Below, piece by piece: positions 46,356-57,794 of a stretch of 64,000 bases of DNA (positions are counted from its first letter, which is position 1; every line of letters starts with the position of its first letter). Origin of the DNA: Thereva unica (taxonomy: Eukaryota; Arthropoda; Insecta; Diptera; Therevidae); NCBI GenBank assembly GCA_949987705.1, contig OX465286.1, positions 21,961,676-22,025,675 of the forward strand, written 5' to 3'. The notes under the pieces are model-generated. The model was not told the origin of the DNA. It searched no databases and saw only the letters and a list, made by a program, of their open reading frames with translations. A program made the position numbers and the translations under genes.

Positions 46356-48471
46356 GTGGAACTTACTTTTGTCACAACCCGTAGACGGTTTAACGTAGAC
46401 CTTCTGCGGGAGAGCGTTAAAAAGCGGGAATTTGCTGGAAACCTACAAGAATTATTAAACCAGCAAACCGTTTCTGACGACACAAATATTGAAGAATTGT
46501 GGAGTACGACAAAGGGCGCGATATTGACGGCTGCGGAAACGAGCATCGGTTATGTCCAAAGAGACCAGCAACACTGGATCTCGGACACAACCTGGCAAAA
46601 AATAGAACGCAGGAGAGCCCTAAAAAATAACGTAAACTCTACAAGCGACCCCGAAAGACGTTACCAGCTTGAACGGGAATACTCCCATTTACACCGGGAG
46701 GTAAAGAGAAGTGTCCGGCGTGATAAGAGGCAGCAGATAAATGAGCTCGCAGAAAAAGCTGAAAATGCGGCAAACACACGCAACAGTAAGGTGCTGTACC
46801 AAATCACTAAACAGCTCTCGGGAAAGCACTCTACTAAAAAGCATGCCGTTAAGAGTGCGGATGGAAGGCTGCTGTGCAGCGACGAGGAGCAGCTCCAAAG
46901 ATGGAGAGATTACTTCTTCGCCGCCTTGAATGGTACACTTACACAGGAACCTCAGGAAAACAGCAACAATGAACAGCCAATAAGAATCGCCACTCGGGCC
47001 CCATCCAAGACGGAAATAGTAACCGCAATTCATGCGATGGCCAATGGTAAAGCAGCTGGGAAAGATGGCATCCCGCCGGAATTGTTGAAAGCTTTGAATA
47101 GAGAAGATAAGAAACCGAAATTAGCGTATATGTATACGAAATCGAGGGAAGCACTTGGGTTTAAACAATTCTTTATATAATTCTCCCTCTCCCAAAATAC
47201 ACTGTCTAACTCGAAGAGGGGCGTGGTGAAATTCGTTCAGGTTTGGGACCTAACAATATGCGACAACTGGAGAGGCATCTGTTTACTATCTACAGTGGGC
47301 AAAATTTTGTCCCATATATTACTATCTAGGATAAGAGAGGCAGTAGACCGAACGCTTAGAAGGCAGCAGGCCGGATTCAGGAAAGGCCGCTCCTGTATTG
47401 ATCATATTAACCCCTTGAGAATAATAGTGGAGCAGTCTACTGAATTCCGATCCCCCCTTTACCTTGCTTTCGTAGACTATGAGAAAGCGTTCGACTCGGT
47501 TAATAGGAGCTTCATTTGGCAGGCACTACGGCGACGTGGACTGCCTGATAAAATAATAGAATTGATAAAAGCCCTATATATAACAATTCCAAATGCAGAG
47601 TTCTCCATAATGGAAAATTATCCGACAGCTTTGAGGTGAACTCAGGAGTACGACAAGGATGCCTACTTTCGCCATTACTATTTCTTATAGTAATAAATGA
47701 CATCCTTGTCGGCGCTCTAGATAATAGAACTGGCGGCATACAATGGGGTTTGGTAGACCGCCTAAAGGATCTCGACTATGCCGATGATATCTGTTTGCTG
47801 GCCCACAGACACCAGGACCTAAAAAACATGTTAAACAATTTGGCAACAGAAAGTAGTCCAGCAGGCTTAAGGCTAAATCCGACTAAAACTAAAGAAATGC
47901 GGATATATGCAAACACCATTGAACAGACAGCGCTGAATAACCAGTTCCAGAATAAATTAAGCACGAGGCGCATATGCATGCCTGTCCCGCATATGGAGAT
48001 CAACGGAGATCAACTAACACTAAATTGCGGCTGTTCAACTCCAAAGTTAAGACAGTTCTTTTGTACGGTTGCGAAACATGGAAAGTCAACCAATTCATCA
48101 CAGGGCGCCTACAAGTCTTCATCAACAGATGCCTTCGTCGTATCCTAAAAACCCGCTGGCAAGATAGAATTTCAAACGAAGAGCTATGGCGCCGTGCCGG
48201 CCAAGATAGGATAGACGACCAAATCAGGCGAAGGAAATGGAATTGGGTTGGCCACACCTTGCGACGCGAAAACGAAAATCTAGCCAAACAGGCCCTTGAC
48301 TGGAATCCGCAAGGTTCCCGTCGAGTAGGAAGACCTAGAACAACTTGGAGGAGAACCCTACTAGAAGAAGCCGCAACAACTGGGAGATCCTGGTCGGAGC
48401 TAAGAGCTGTCGCTCAAAACAGAGTCCGCTGGAGGGCAACTGTTTCCGCCCTATGTCCCATGAGCGATTAA
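46356..48471 (+). pseudogene. RTE-type LINE ORF2, broken
   Basis: The frame 46356-47180 carries the linker, AGKDGIPPELLK, then foreign codons (LNREDKKPKLAYMYTK) to a stop. The frame 47223-47639 carries DLTICDNWRGICLLS and FVDYEKAFDSVNRS. The frame 47636-48148 carries SGVRQGCLLSPLLF and LDYADDICLLA. The frame 47974-48471 carries VLLYGCETWK, WVGHTLRR and GRPRTTWRRTLL to CPMSD. The catalytic residues survive but the polypeptide is split in four. Confidence 0.82.
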
Positions 48472-48505
48472 AGGAGTTTAAAGAAGAAGAAGAATAAAGT
48501 TCACT
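46356..48505 (+). mobile_element. RTE-type LINE, chimeric copy with replaced segment
   Basis: It starts in the endonuclease-transcriptase linker (TFVTTRRRFNVDLL) and reaches the 3' end ATTAAAGGAGTTTAAAG plus a GAAGAAGAAG tail. Relative to the 11.0-12.9-kb copy, the segment after PPELLKA is replaced by about 150 bp of unrelated sequence (47092-47246). A later stretch after TALNN lacks about 90 bp. Confidence 0.83.
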
Positions 48506-48700
48506 TCAAACTGAGCAGCATGAAAAGCTTGCAATGGAAGACCCCTGTAGCGTGTAGCCGCGTATCCCAGAGCCACTTGTAGCCAACTGTAGCCGCTCAT
48601 GTCACCGAACACGCTTCCAGTGGACGACTAGCCTAAGAGGAGGAAGAATTAGAGAAACAGAGACGATCATATATCGAGGAGAGAGGATGAATGATGAGTT
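48506..48700. other. No recognised feature
   Basis: Short anonymous spacer after the RTE tail; it contains repeated GTAGCC words near 48550-48590. Confidence 0.5.
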
Positions 48701-49315
48701 GGCAGCTTTGACTTTGAGGTTGATGCGATTGCGAAGCACTTTGTAGTCAATTAAGTAACTGCGAATTTTAGTTCTACGGTAACGCCGGATTATTAGATCC
48801 CGAATCTCGCATGAAAACTATGGATAACTAAACGAAGTTTTGAGTCTACGGATGACTACCGGTACACATTGGTCGCACAATGATTGAATAAAGGAGGACA
48901 AGATAGCAACTTTATCGTCGACATGGGTAGAGATGTAGACGTCATACCAGGGCAGAGAAGAAACAGCACTTAGAAGCCGCTCAGGATTGATGTTGCTATA
49001 GACACGGTAGGAGAAAGAAGAAGTGTGAAGAAGAAAGTAGGAATGAGAAATAGATAGAGAGAAAAGGATGTCATGGTCAAGAAAACCCGGATTAGAAATT
49101 TGATTGTGTCTCACCACTGAGCCGACGGGCGTAACAGCGAGAACATCAAGCAATGATGGATTTCAACAGTTCATTAAAGTTGGGAGTTTATTTGAAACAT
49201 GAAGGTCCAATGACTTGAACATATAATTAAGAGATTTCGCCTGACCATTTGGTTTTAACACGTTAACATTGAAATCACCAGGTACGCTGAACATAAAATA
49301 ATCATGCTTTCCTCC
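48700..49315 (-). mobile_element. LINE endonuclease C-terminus and linker fragment
   Basis: Minus strand: PGDFNVNVLKPNGQ near 49280 (the GDFN endonuclease motif), SNPGFLDHDILFSLSI near 49080 (in place of SDHD), then RSYLIDYKVLRNRINLKV near 48740. The frame 49153-48818 covers the middle. It is another non-LTR family, truncated on both sides. Confidence 0.68.
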
Positions 49316-49384
49316 TGCTAATCTGTATCTTCACCACTGCCAGGTCTCTGTTTTATCTGTGAGAGGAAAGCAGTTAGTGTTTTT

Positions 49385-49640
49385 ATTGTAAACTATACAG
49401 GTCCACTCTGTAGCGCCGCTGCTTACCCATTGCTCCTGAACAAGAGCTACATCAAGCGCTTGGGTGGCCAGCACCCTGCAAAGACTGTCGAGGAAGCCTT
49501 ATGAATGTTGCAGGTCGAACTGGACCAGCCGTATCCTGGGGTTATACCTGCACCGTGAGTCAGCAGGAGTCTCCTTTTTTGTGGCAATATCCTTGCCTAT
49601 AATTCAACCAAAGCCGTAGAATAGCGACATGCGTTGCTCT
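49385..49640 (-). mobile_element. LINE endonuclease N-terminus fragment (I/R1/LOA-type)
   Basis: The minus strand reads LVQFDLQHS, a stop, then LCRVLATQALDVALVQEQWV. This matches the start of APE endonucleases in I/R1/LOA LINEs, where QE is catalytic. Confidence 0.6.
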
Positions 49641-50885
49641 TTAAGCTGCATGAACGACCTCTCGTCAATGCTAGGGGCAAAATAATTAAGCCCACTACTA
49701 GGCATTGCACCATGACACGTGTGACGAACGACGTTATGTTCTGCGGTAGTTCAAATAGTGATTCCTGAGCTTAAATCTGCCACATAAAAAAATAGCACTT
49801 TCGTAAAAAACGAACTATAAAAAAACAACCACTATTCAATTCAGCTTACATTACCAACAAGGCAAGACTTTTATAATAAATAATATTATCAATTTTATCG
49901 ACAGGATGTTAAAAATGAATGAATATGAAAAATTCGTGGCAATCTGTGATGTCGTCTCCATCCGTTGGTAATATATCATTGATTCAGGTTATTCTATTGC
50001 GGCTTGTTGCTAGACTGTCACTTATTTACAACAGTAGCAACAGCAACAAAACACAAAAACAATAATCTTAATCTAAATTTTAAGGTAGATATGGTGAGCA
50101 ACTAACAACTACGACTCCTTTGTACACTAATGTGATAAAAGAGTAAACTGATTTATTGACAAAAACAAAATTAAATAAAAATAGTGGTAAAAAGCAATCA
50201 CTTTCAAGCAAAGAAAAGTAGAAAGGAATTTCCTTTGTGTGTATTAAAAAAATGAATAGGGATTTTTGTTCATGAGGGGGGACTGAGGCGTTAAGGAATG
50301 CATGTGGGTGTTATAAAGGACTATGGAAGTAAAAATGTTAAGGAAGGTTGCGTGTGTTCCACATAATTCAACATTTTGCTTCGTTATTTCTTTTATTTGT
50401 TGTTGCTGTGCTATATATTTAATTCCATTTCGTAAGCACCTTTTCCCGCAATATTTGGTCAATACTAAGTGGGAAACGTAACGCCTGGGAAGGTCTCTTG
50501 AATATCCTTGTGTATTTTAGATAGAAAGTAACAAAAACAAATACACGTATCTACATACATAATGTGTGTATATATATCTATACATATATAAAATTAGTGT
50601 AGATACATGCTGCTCATTGATGGTGGCTTTGTAGAGAATCATTTTCTTTCTGTCCAATTTTGTTAATTTCTTGCAGACGTATGTGCCTTTCTTAAATTCT
50701 TAGAAATTGTTGCACAGGATCCCTGATACCTCAATAAACAAGAAGAAAAAAAAATTGTATTTTTTGCCTATGTGATGTTGCTGTTGCTGTTCTTGCTTGT
50801 TTGTATAATAAATTTATTCTAGGACAAATTTTGGTCCTTTTTGTGGTTATCAATTGATTCTGAGCAGATTTTTTTGTATTTATTT
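49641..50885. other. No recognised feature
   Basis: About 1.2 kb of anonymous AT-rich DNA with short simple repeats. Confidence 0.6.
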
Positions 50886-50891
50886 ATTAAA

Positions 50892-51395
50892 TCTTCTTTT
50901 GCTCCTTTAATCCCTCATGGGACATAGAGGCGGAAATAGTTATCGGCTACAACGGACTCTTTTTTATGCGAAAGCTCCCACCTCTCGCAGTTGCCCAGCA
51001 GGAAAATCAGTAATTACTGAACACAGTAATAGGTGTTTTCTTGCAAGAATCAGTATGGTCATCCTCACGTATTACAATGTAATACAAAAAGTAGTAAATC
51101 AACCTTTAAATCGATATTTCGAACATTTATTCTTTTATTTTCTCTCTGTTTTGTTTGCCCATTTGACACATTTTCTTTGGAGCTTGTTTGATCTTGTTTT
51201 CAATTGGGTGCGGGATTTCGTCATTCTACGTCTTTCGTCGATTACCGTCCTAGGACATCACAATGGAAATGTAATCGATTCCGTAACACAAAAGGTAATG
51301 CAAAGAATTTTTCGGATGGATTACAACCTCGATGCCACAACCATTACTTTTCCTGCTGGGTGCTGCGACCTCTGCTTCTTTGTAATATTCATATG
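50892..51395 (-). mobile_element. RTE-type LINE 3' end fragment, split by a 367-bp element
   Basis: CTCCTTTAATCCCTCATGGG at 50903 and the bases up to CGCAGTTG, then CTGCGACCTCTGCTTC beyond the insert, match 11020-11130 of the intact RTE copy. The insert lies exactly between them. Confidence 0.75.
50994..51360. mobile_element. 367-bp CCCAG-ended TIR element, TSD TG
   Basis: The ends are CCCAGCAGGAAAA and its inverse TTTTCCTGCTGGG. TG is duplicated (50992-50993, 51361-51362). The RTE copy at 11.1 kb gives the empty site CAGTTGTTGCGGC against CAGTTG/CTGCGAC here, so the 2-bp duplication is supported by comparison. The interior is AT-rich with GTAATTAC-like words. Confidence 0.8.
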
Positions 51396-51482
51396 TATGT
51401 ATTAGGCTCCATCTACATCTCAGTAATGAAAGAAATATTGCTGCCTAGTGGCAGTACCCTTCTTTGTATTTTTTCTAAACAA

Positions 51483-52072
51483 CCCAGCGGGAAATGTAAT
51501 GGCTAGGTAAGCGAGGTGGTAGTGAGATGGACCCATTACCTTTGTGATGAAATAATAGCTTACTTTTACATAGGGATGTCCTAGGGCGGTAAGTATCTAC
51601 AGTAGGCATTACAAACGAGGACTTCTTTCAGAGGTGAAGTGTATTAGGTGAATACATAGATTACCATTTAAGGCATGCAGAATAAATTTCTGGCTACCTT
51701 TTTTAGCATTAAAAACATTGCTATCCGAAATTACCATTGCATTTCTGTTACATTTGGTGAGAATTTGACTAGCAAGATATCTTTTTGACAGCACTTGGTT
51801 ACGACCCACTCCGAACGAACTTTGAGGACAGACTAAACTCAAGAAGAGAGGATTTGACAAGACAAAGACAAAGAGTAATATAAGCGCATCACATTTCCAA
51901 CGAAAGTATTTCACAAGTCATTACCTAGTCCCTTACCAAGCCATTACAATGTAAAGACCTCCATTTTCCTAAATTTGCAGTAGAATTTTTCGATTACCAT
52001 GTAGGCAGTTACACAAATCATTGAAGAATTCTTGGGTTACCTGAGTAACCCCTCGCTAGTTTTCCCGCTGGG
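51483..52072. mobile_element. 590-bp CCCAG-ended TIR element, TSD AA
   Basis: The ends are CCCAGCGGGAAA and its inverse TTTCCCGCTGGG, flanked by AA at 51481-51482 and 52073-52074. Subterminal words TAATGGCTAGGTAAG and CCTTACCAAGCCATTA are roughly inverted. The frame 51914-51609 has no known family. Confidence 0.72.
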
Positions 52073-52089
52073 AAATGTCAACATACGTA

Positions 52090-52545
52090 CGACTTTAGAG
52101 CAGAACGGTCGTGTTTGTTTCTAACGTTACAATTCAGAAGACGGATCGAAAATTCACAACTCAGAAATGGGGAGGGCGAACACCTCTGAAGGTTGTGGCC
52201 CCCGATTTTTCATATCTATAAAACCCCGAGAAGAGCCACGAACAGCTAGTAGCTCAGATAGCAAGTCCTAATCTGACCTCCCCTTAGTGGCCCTGGGGTA
52301 CTTCTTCGGAAGGAGATAACGAGCGAAGGGTAGAATGGTCGACTTTCTCTGCGCCATAAAACAGAGTTTTAAGTCGGTTGGCCTGAGGGTCAGCAACTCA
52401 CTCCCAGAAAAACATAATTCCTACGAATCGGCAAACAATGACTGGAACCCGGATGGACAACACGACAACGACCTTTGTTTTTCGACCCGGGACACGAATC
52501 GGAACATGGAATGTAAAAACACACCTCAGCGAGATGAACCGGTAC
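52090..52545 (+). mobile_element. RTE-type LINE 5' end, start of endonuclease
   Basis: RIGTWNVKTHLSEMNRYKK (52491-52547) is the conserved start of RTE/APE endonucleases. The upstream GC-richer stretch, with CTAATCTGACCTCCCC and CTGGGGTACTTCTTCGG, is a likely 5' UTR. The endonuclease breaks off at the BEL/Pao segment and resumes at about 54960. Confidence 0.62.
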
Positions 52546-54955
52546 AAAAAAATGCTTCGTTCAGGAGGTCTGGAACAAAGGAAGTGGGCAGCAAACCACG
52601 ACAACATATTAAAGAAGGTACCAGAGACTGATCTAGAAATTGCATTTCCCCTCGCGGTAAACGAAGAAGAAGTCAAGGCACTTGGACTATCATGGAACCC
52701 CTAAACAGATTCTCTCTCATACAAAGTAACCATGAAATCCGCCGACAAATCATATACAAAACGAAAAATATTATCCGAGATTGCCATTATTCGATCCCAT
52801 CGGATGGGTTACGTCAATTATAATTAGTGCCGAAACTCTAATATAAATCCTGTGGCTCCTAAAGATCGATTGGGATGAGCCCGTCCCAACTACCATATAT
52901 CAATGGCGAAAATTCCGCTCAAACCTCCAAACAATCCTAACCATACAGATTCCTCGATGGATAAAAACCAGTAACAATGTCCAAACCATCAAACATCGTG
53001 GACTTTGTGACGCCTCCATCAAGGCTTATGCCGCAGCCACACAAGACAGAACGGGAACGATACACTGTAGTTTATTAGCAGTAAATAGCAATGTAGCACC
53101 GATAAAGACCATATCATTACCAAAACTAGAGCTATGCGGTGCATACTTGTTAGCCAAACTACTTGCCCAAATCAAGAAAGACATAAATATGGAGGAAATC
53201 AGAACAACGGCATGGACTGATTCAACTATCGAAATCGCTTCGGTACGAAAACATCCATCTGTCTGGGAAACATTAGTGGGCAACCGAGTTTTAAGCATCC
53301 ACAAACTGCCAGAGCAGCTGGAACCATGTCCGAACGGAGGAAAATCCAGCGGATTGCGCCACCAGAGGAATCACCCCAGTAGAACTGAGACAGCATAAAC
53401 TATGATGGGAAGGACCTCCAGAGCTCCAACAAGCCAAGGAACTGTGGTCAAAGCGTAAGGAAGTTTCAGATACCACAATGGGACAACGAAAGACCATAAC
53501 CAGCTTGTATGTAAAAACCAACCCCATAAGCACCAACATGTTCAACAATTATTCTTGTTTAACCAAACTACTTCGAGTCACAGCCTATTGTCGTCGATGG
53601 CTGGACTTACTTAAGCTAAAATCCCACAGCTCGCAAGTAGCACACTTAACTGCCATCAAAATTCAAACTAATAGGATAAGAGTTACACAGGATATAGAAT
53701 TTAGAGACGAGATTCTGATACTGAAATCCAATCAAAACGTATCCAATAAAAGTAGACTAGCTAACTAGCTCCATTTCTTGACCAAGAGAGAATAGGAGGT
53801 CGTATTTAGAACGCAGACATACCCATCGCAACACGCCATCTCATTATTCTACCGAAAATGGCAGCACTGACCACGTTAGATAGTACTCATTAATCAACAA
53901 TGCATGGCGTAACTCAATTGGTCTGAACACACTCCTGCAAAGGTCCTGGATCATTCACGCAAGAAACGCTGTTAGAGCACAAAATCATAAATGTATGCAA
54001 TGTTTTCGACAACTCGCAGCAGGACGAAAACAACTAATGGGCAACCTTCCGGCGGTCAAAATCCGCCCTGCTAGACCTTTCACTCACACTGGCGTTGACT
54101 ATTGCGGTCCATTCAATTTGCAAATATCCAAAATGCGCGAAGCTAGAACACAAAAGGGATACATCTCGCTTTTTATCTTTATGGTCACCAAAGCTATTCA
54201 CCTAGAAGTCGTCACGGACGCATCAACAGAAGGTTTCCTTACCACGTTTCAATGGTTCACCACAAGACGATATAGTGACTGCGGATCTAACTTCGTGGGA
54301 GCAAACAACCTCCTCACACCCTACAAAATCACAACCAACAAGACACATTGGAAGCAGAATTAGCCGAAGCTATGGAAAATCAGGGAACCAACTGGCACTT
54401 CATTCCACCAGCTTCACCCCTTCTGCTTACGAAGAGCTCAGCACGCTCACAATGCAGACTGAAGCCGCCCTAAACACAAGGCCAATCACAGAATTAACTC
54501 AGGACCCAAAAGATACATCAGCCTTAGCCCCGGGACATTTCTTGATACTGACCATTACTGATGACACCAGAACCGAGTCTCCTTGACAAAAACATCAACC
54601 ATCTACACCGGCATCAGTACATACAACATCTCGATCAGAGTTTTTGGGATCGTTGGTGCACCGAGTTGTGGCTCAAGAACACACAAAATCTAAATCTATG
54701 ACCTAGTGCTCATTAAGGAAGAGAGGGTACCACATTCCAATCCTGGTAATGACAAAATAATTCGAGTAGTCACATTGCGCACACGACAACACATTATGAA
54801 AAGACCAATCCACAAAATATGTCGACTACCTTCAAATTCATCAACAGATCAAAATTAACCAAATCAATGAAGGCACCTCCGCCAAGCAACTATCAGTGAC
54901 TCCTCCCTCCAAGCAACTATCTCCTGACCCAAATAATAACTACAAACTTAAACAA
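52546..54955 (+). mobile_element. BEL/Pao retrotransposon remnant inside an RTE LINE
   Basis: Plus-strand homology runs from the end of reverse transcriptase to the integrase core. No LTRs or gag were found. RTE sequence on both sides, in one orientation, shows that this segment interrupts an older RTE copy. Confidence 0.78.
52550..54590 (+). pseudogene. BEL/Pao pol: RT end, RNase H, integrase, degenerate
   Basis: In order: EQRKWAANHDNILKKVPE and VKALGLSWNP (52.6 kb), TKRKILSEIAI (52.76 kb), and the RNase H region with SNVAPIKTISLPKLELCGAY and TAWTDSTI (53.1-53.2 kb). Then NPADCATRGITP-like codons and LWWEGPPELQ (53.4 kb), ending with TAYCRRWLDLLK at 53.6 kb. Integrase: AAGRKQLMGNLPAVKIRPAR, HTGVDYCGPF with the first Asp, and YSDCGSNFVGANN with the second (54.0-54.3 kb). 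Motifs of 53-54 kb match BEL/Pao closely. Many stops and frameshifts; inactive. Confidence 0.8.
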
Positions 54956-55385
54956 GAGGAGAGACCAGATGGCACAATGCGGAGGAGCATATCTCCTCAA
55001 ACGGAGAGTCCTTATATTCTGACAGAAATGAAACTGAAAGCCATAGGAGTGGCGTTGGCGTAATACTCACCACGAAAGCCAGGTCCAGCCTCATTAGCTG
55101 ATCACCACAGTTTCTGGATTATTGCCGTGCGCTTGCATATCAGACTAAGAAGTACTACGCTAGTCCATTGCTACGCTCCAACTGAAGACAGACGCAGACG
55201 ATACCATGAAGGACTAGTTTTATAAGCGACTGAATGCGGTTTTTCGCTATATTCCAAAGGGAGACATCATTATTTTGATGGGTGACTTAAACCTACAGAT
55301 TAGCCCCAACAATATTAGCCTTGATACTTGAGCACACAGTTGGAAAACAGCATAGGCCAAGTCACAAAGATGCACAATGAGACCT
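54956..55385 (+). mobile_element. RTE-type LINE endonuclease, continuation beyond BEL/Pao
   Basis: RSGVGVILTTKARSSLI, LVHCYAPTEDRRRRYHE and PKGDIIILMGDLNLQ are the middle and GDLN parts of the RTE endonuclease, with stops. Order and strand fit the piece at 52090-52545. It ends near 55385. Confidence 0.7.
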
Positions 55386-55482
55386 GGGCACAGTGCTGCC
55401 ACTCTCTCAGCGCTTTGTCGTATCCATTACAATACAGAAAAGGTATCCAATCGTATCCATAACCTTTCTGTATGTATCCATT

Positions 55483-55940
55483 CTTCTTCTTTCTTCTTTG
55501 ATCCGTTAGCTGGCGGTCCGAGCGGGACGTCCCCGCAACGGATACGCTGCTGTCGGTGCCGCTGGGTCCCGAACTCTATTCACGATTCGCTTCCATTCTT
55601 CTCGGTTTTTGGCGGTGTCTCGAGCCTCGGTAACTGATAATCGTTGATTCTTTAAGTCACCCTCGATATTCTTCAACCAGGTTTTCTTCGGTGCCGATCG
55701 CCTTATTCTCCAGTCTGCAGGACGGTCTCGCCAGAGAAGTTTACGTGGCAAGCGGTTATCATCCATTCGGCAAACATGTCCAAACCACCGTAGTCGACGT
55801 TTTTGCATTTCTTCTTCGATCAGTGTTTGCTGATCGCATCTTTGTCTGACAACCTCGTTTCGAAGGCGATCACGGAGTGAGACACGGAGGATCTGCCTCA
55901 AACATCGCATTTGGAATACAATACTAAATGAGCACATACT
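55483..55940 (-). mobile_element. Second RTE-like LINE family, ORF2 C-terminus and 3' tail
   Basis: The minus frame 55937-55506 reads CLRQILRVSLRDRLRNEVV, RWFGHVCRMDDNRLPRKLL, a basic middle and GRPARTAS. It is followed by AGAAGAAAGAAGAAG as tail. It resembles the C-terminus of the RTE copies in layout (HTLRR/GHVCR block, Trp-rich end) but is a distinct family. Confidence 0.7.
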
Positions 55941-55949
55941 TGTATATTT

Positions 55950-56125
55950 GTGAAGTTTTATACCCCCTTCGTGAAGAGGATCAGTTCTGTTTTTACTGGG
56001 TTAACGCTGAGCCCGCGGTTGGCAGTTCAGCTTGAAAGGGTTTGTAATGCCGCCTCCATGAGCTCACAGAACACTTGGGGACATTTTCCTTTGGTAATAA
56101 TAAAGTCATCCGCGTACGAACATAG
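55950..56125 (-). mobile_element. LINE reverse transcriptase scrap (I/R1/LOA-type)
   Basis: Minus strand: YADDFIITKGKCPQVF, then ANRGLSVNPVKTELILFTKG. This is the catalytic box and the following GLxxNPxKTE block seen in I/R1-group LINEs. One stop is present. Confidence 0.65.
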
Positions 56126-56466
56126 AAATGTTTCATTATATAAACTGCTACTACTTTACACTTTAGTGGTGTGTCTCGTAATTATTAAGAGATTTCCTAT
56201 CCATCGCACTAATTTCAAAGCACTACAACACGATACAATACGAAAACAACAAGTAACGTAACCGCTTTTCACTTTTAAAGACCCACATAAAGACGACAAG
56301 CCGAAAACATAGCCTTGTTGAATGAAATAGAAAAAAAGCAGAGCAGCTCAAGTAGCTCAGAGAAGAGCAGCTGTCAAAAAATAGAGCAAGAAATCTTCCC
56401 CGAAGCTGCTCTACCAAAAAGGATAGAGCGGAAACCCGTGCTTTAAGTTGTTCCAGTTCAAGTTAA

Positions 56467-56722
56467 GCGGCCAATACACTCTCACCTTTAACTGCGCAGT
56501 TGAACTGCGTAAAAAACTGTACGATAAACTGACCTGAAATTGTGTACGTTCGTCAGTTAGCTGAACAGTTTTTTTGCTCAGTCTCATCAGTTTTGTCTGA
56601 CCTGCGCAGTTTATCGGAGCAAAACAGGGTCGAAAAACTCAGGTCTGAAAACAGTTTTTTTGTTCAGACATGACGTCACTCGTGATAAACTGCGCAGTTA
56701 AACTGATAGTCTGTGGGCCACT
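56467..56722. mobile_element. 256-bp MITE with TTA duplication
   Basis: The ends are AGCGGCCAATAC and, inverted, AGTGGCCCACAG. TTA is duplicated at 56464-56466 and 56723-56725. The palindrome AACTGCGCAGTT-type word and CAGTTTTTTT occur several times near both ends. TTA duplication fits PIF/Harbinger. No coding. Confidence 0.78.
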
Positions 56723-56999
56723 TTAGAGAAGCTCATTTTGCTGAGATCATTAAACACAACTCATAATGAAAAGTACGTCAAAACTTTGAGAAAATATGTA
56801 GCAGACATTAGAAATTAATTCTACTGATTAGACAAGAAACGGTAGTGGATATAGATTTAGAAAAATGAACATAAAATTAAGATAAGTGCGAACGTATCCT
56901 TTTTTGGGAAAACGTGTCATCGTATCCAAATGATTTTTTTTCTACTAAATAGTAACCAAAATGATACGAGCGTAGCCCAAGTGGCAACACTGCCTGGGT

Positions 57000-57630
57000 A
57001 TCGCTCGCTTAGATCGTGGCCATCAGCCGCAGATGGTGAACTATTCTGCAGGGTGTCAGGAGCTTTAGGGAATCAGACACTGTTAGTGACCACCATTTGG
57101 TAGTAGCAACTATTCGCCTCAAAATCGCTACAATCAAGAATGTCCAACGCGATACCATACACCGTAGAGATTCTGCGGGACAATATCAAAAGGCGAGAAT
57201 TTGTTGGCAAATTGCACCAAGTCTTATACCAGCAAAACGTTTCTGACGAAAATAATATTAAAGAGCTGTGGAGTACAATAAAGGGCGCTGTAATAACAGC
57301 AGTGGAAGCTTCACAAGCGGCTCGGGCAAACGTCATCAGCTTGAACAGGAATTCTAATTAAACCAGGACGTAAAGAAAAGCGTCCGGCGTGATAGAAGGT
57401 GCGCAAAAAACAAACTCGCAGAGAAGGCGGAAAACGCGGCAAACACAGGGAACCATAAGGTGGTGAAAAAAATTACTAAAGAGCTCTCGTGAAAACACTC
57501 TACTAAAAAGCATGCCGTAAAAAGTGCGGATGAAATGGAGAGATTACTTCTTTGCTACCCTGAATGATCCTGGACGGAGCTGAAAGATGAAATAGTCCGC
57601 GTTGTCCGATGAAGAATTAAAGGAGAATAA
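57000..57630 (+). mobile_element. RTE-type LINE with the transcriptase deleted
   Basis: It matches the linker (VEILRDNIKRREFVGKL, VSDENNIKELWSTIKGAV) up to the GRLLCSDEE region. At about 57575 it joins directly to the 3' terminal codons and ATTAAAGGAG end. The whole reverse transcriptase core is absent, so this is an internally deleted copy. Confidence 0.72.
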
Positions 57631-57794
57631 GTATGAAACTATAGGTTCTTCATCGAAGATATGCCAGGAGGTCAATGGAAGTTTCAATCAGTATACGCGA
57701 CAGGAAGCATCAAGCGTTGGGGTATACTACCTGATTGCAACACGTGAACATGATTCCGAAATCGAAGACGGTTGGCCGAGCTGCTAAGCATCAT

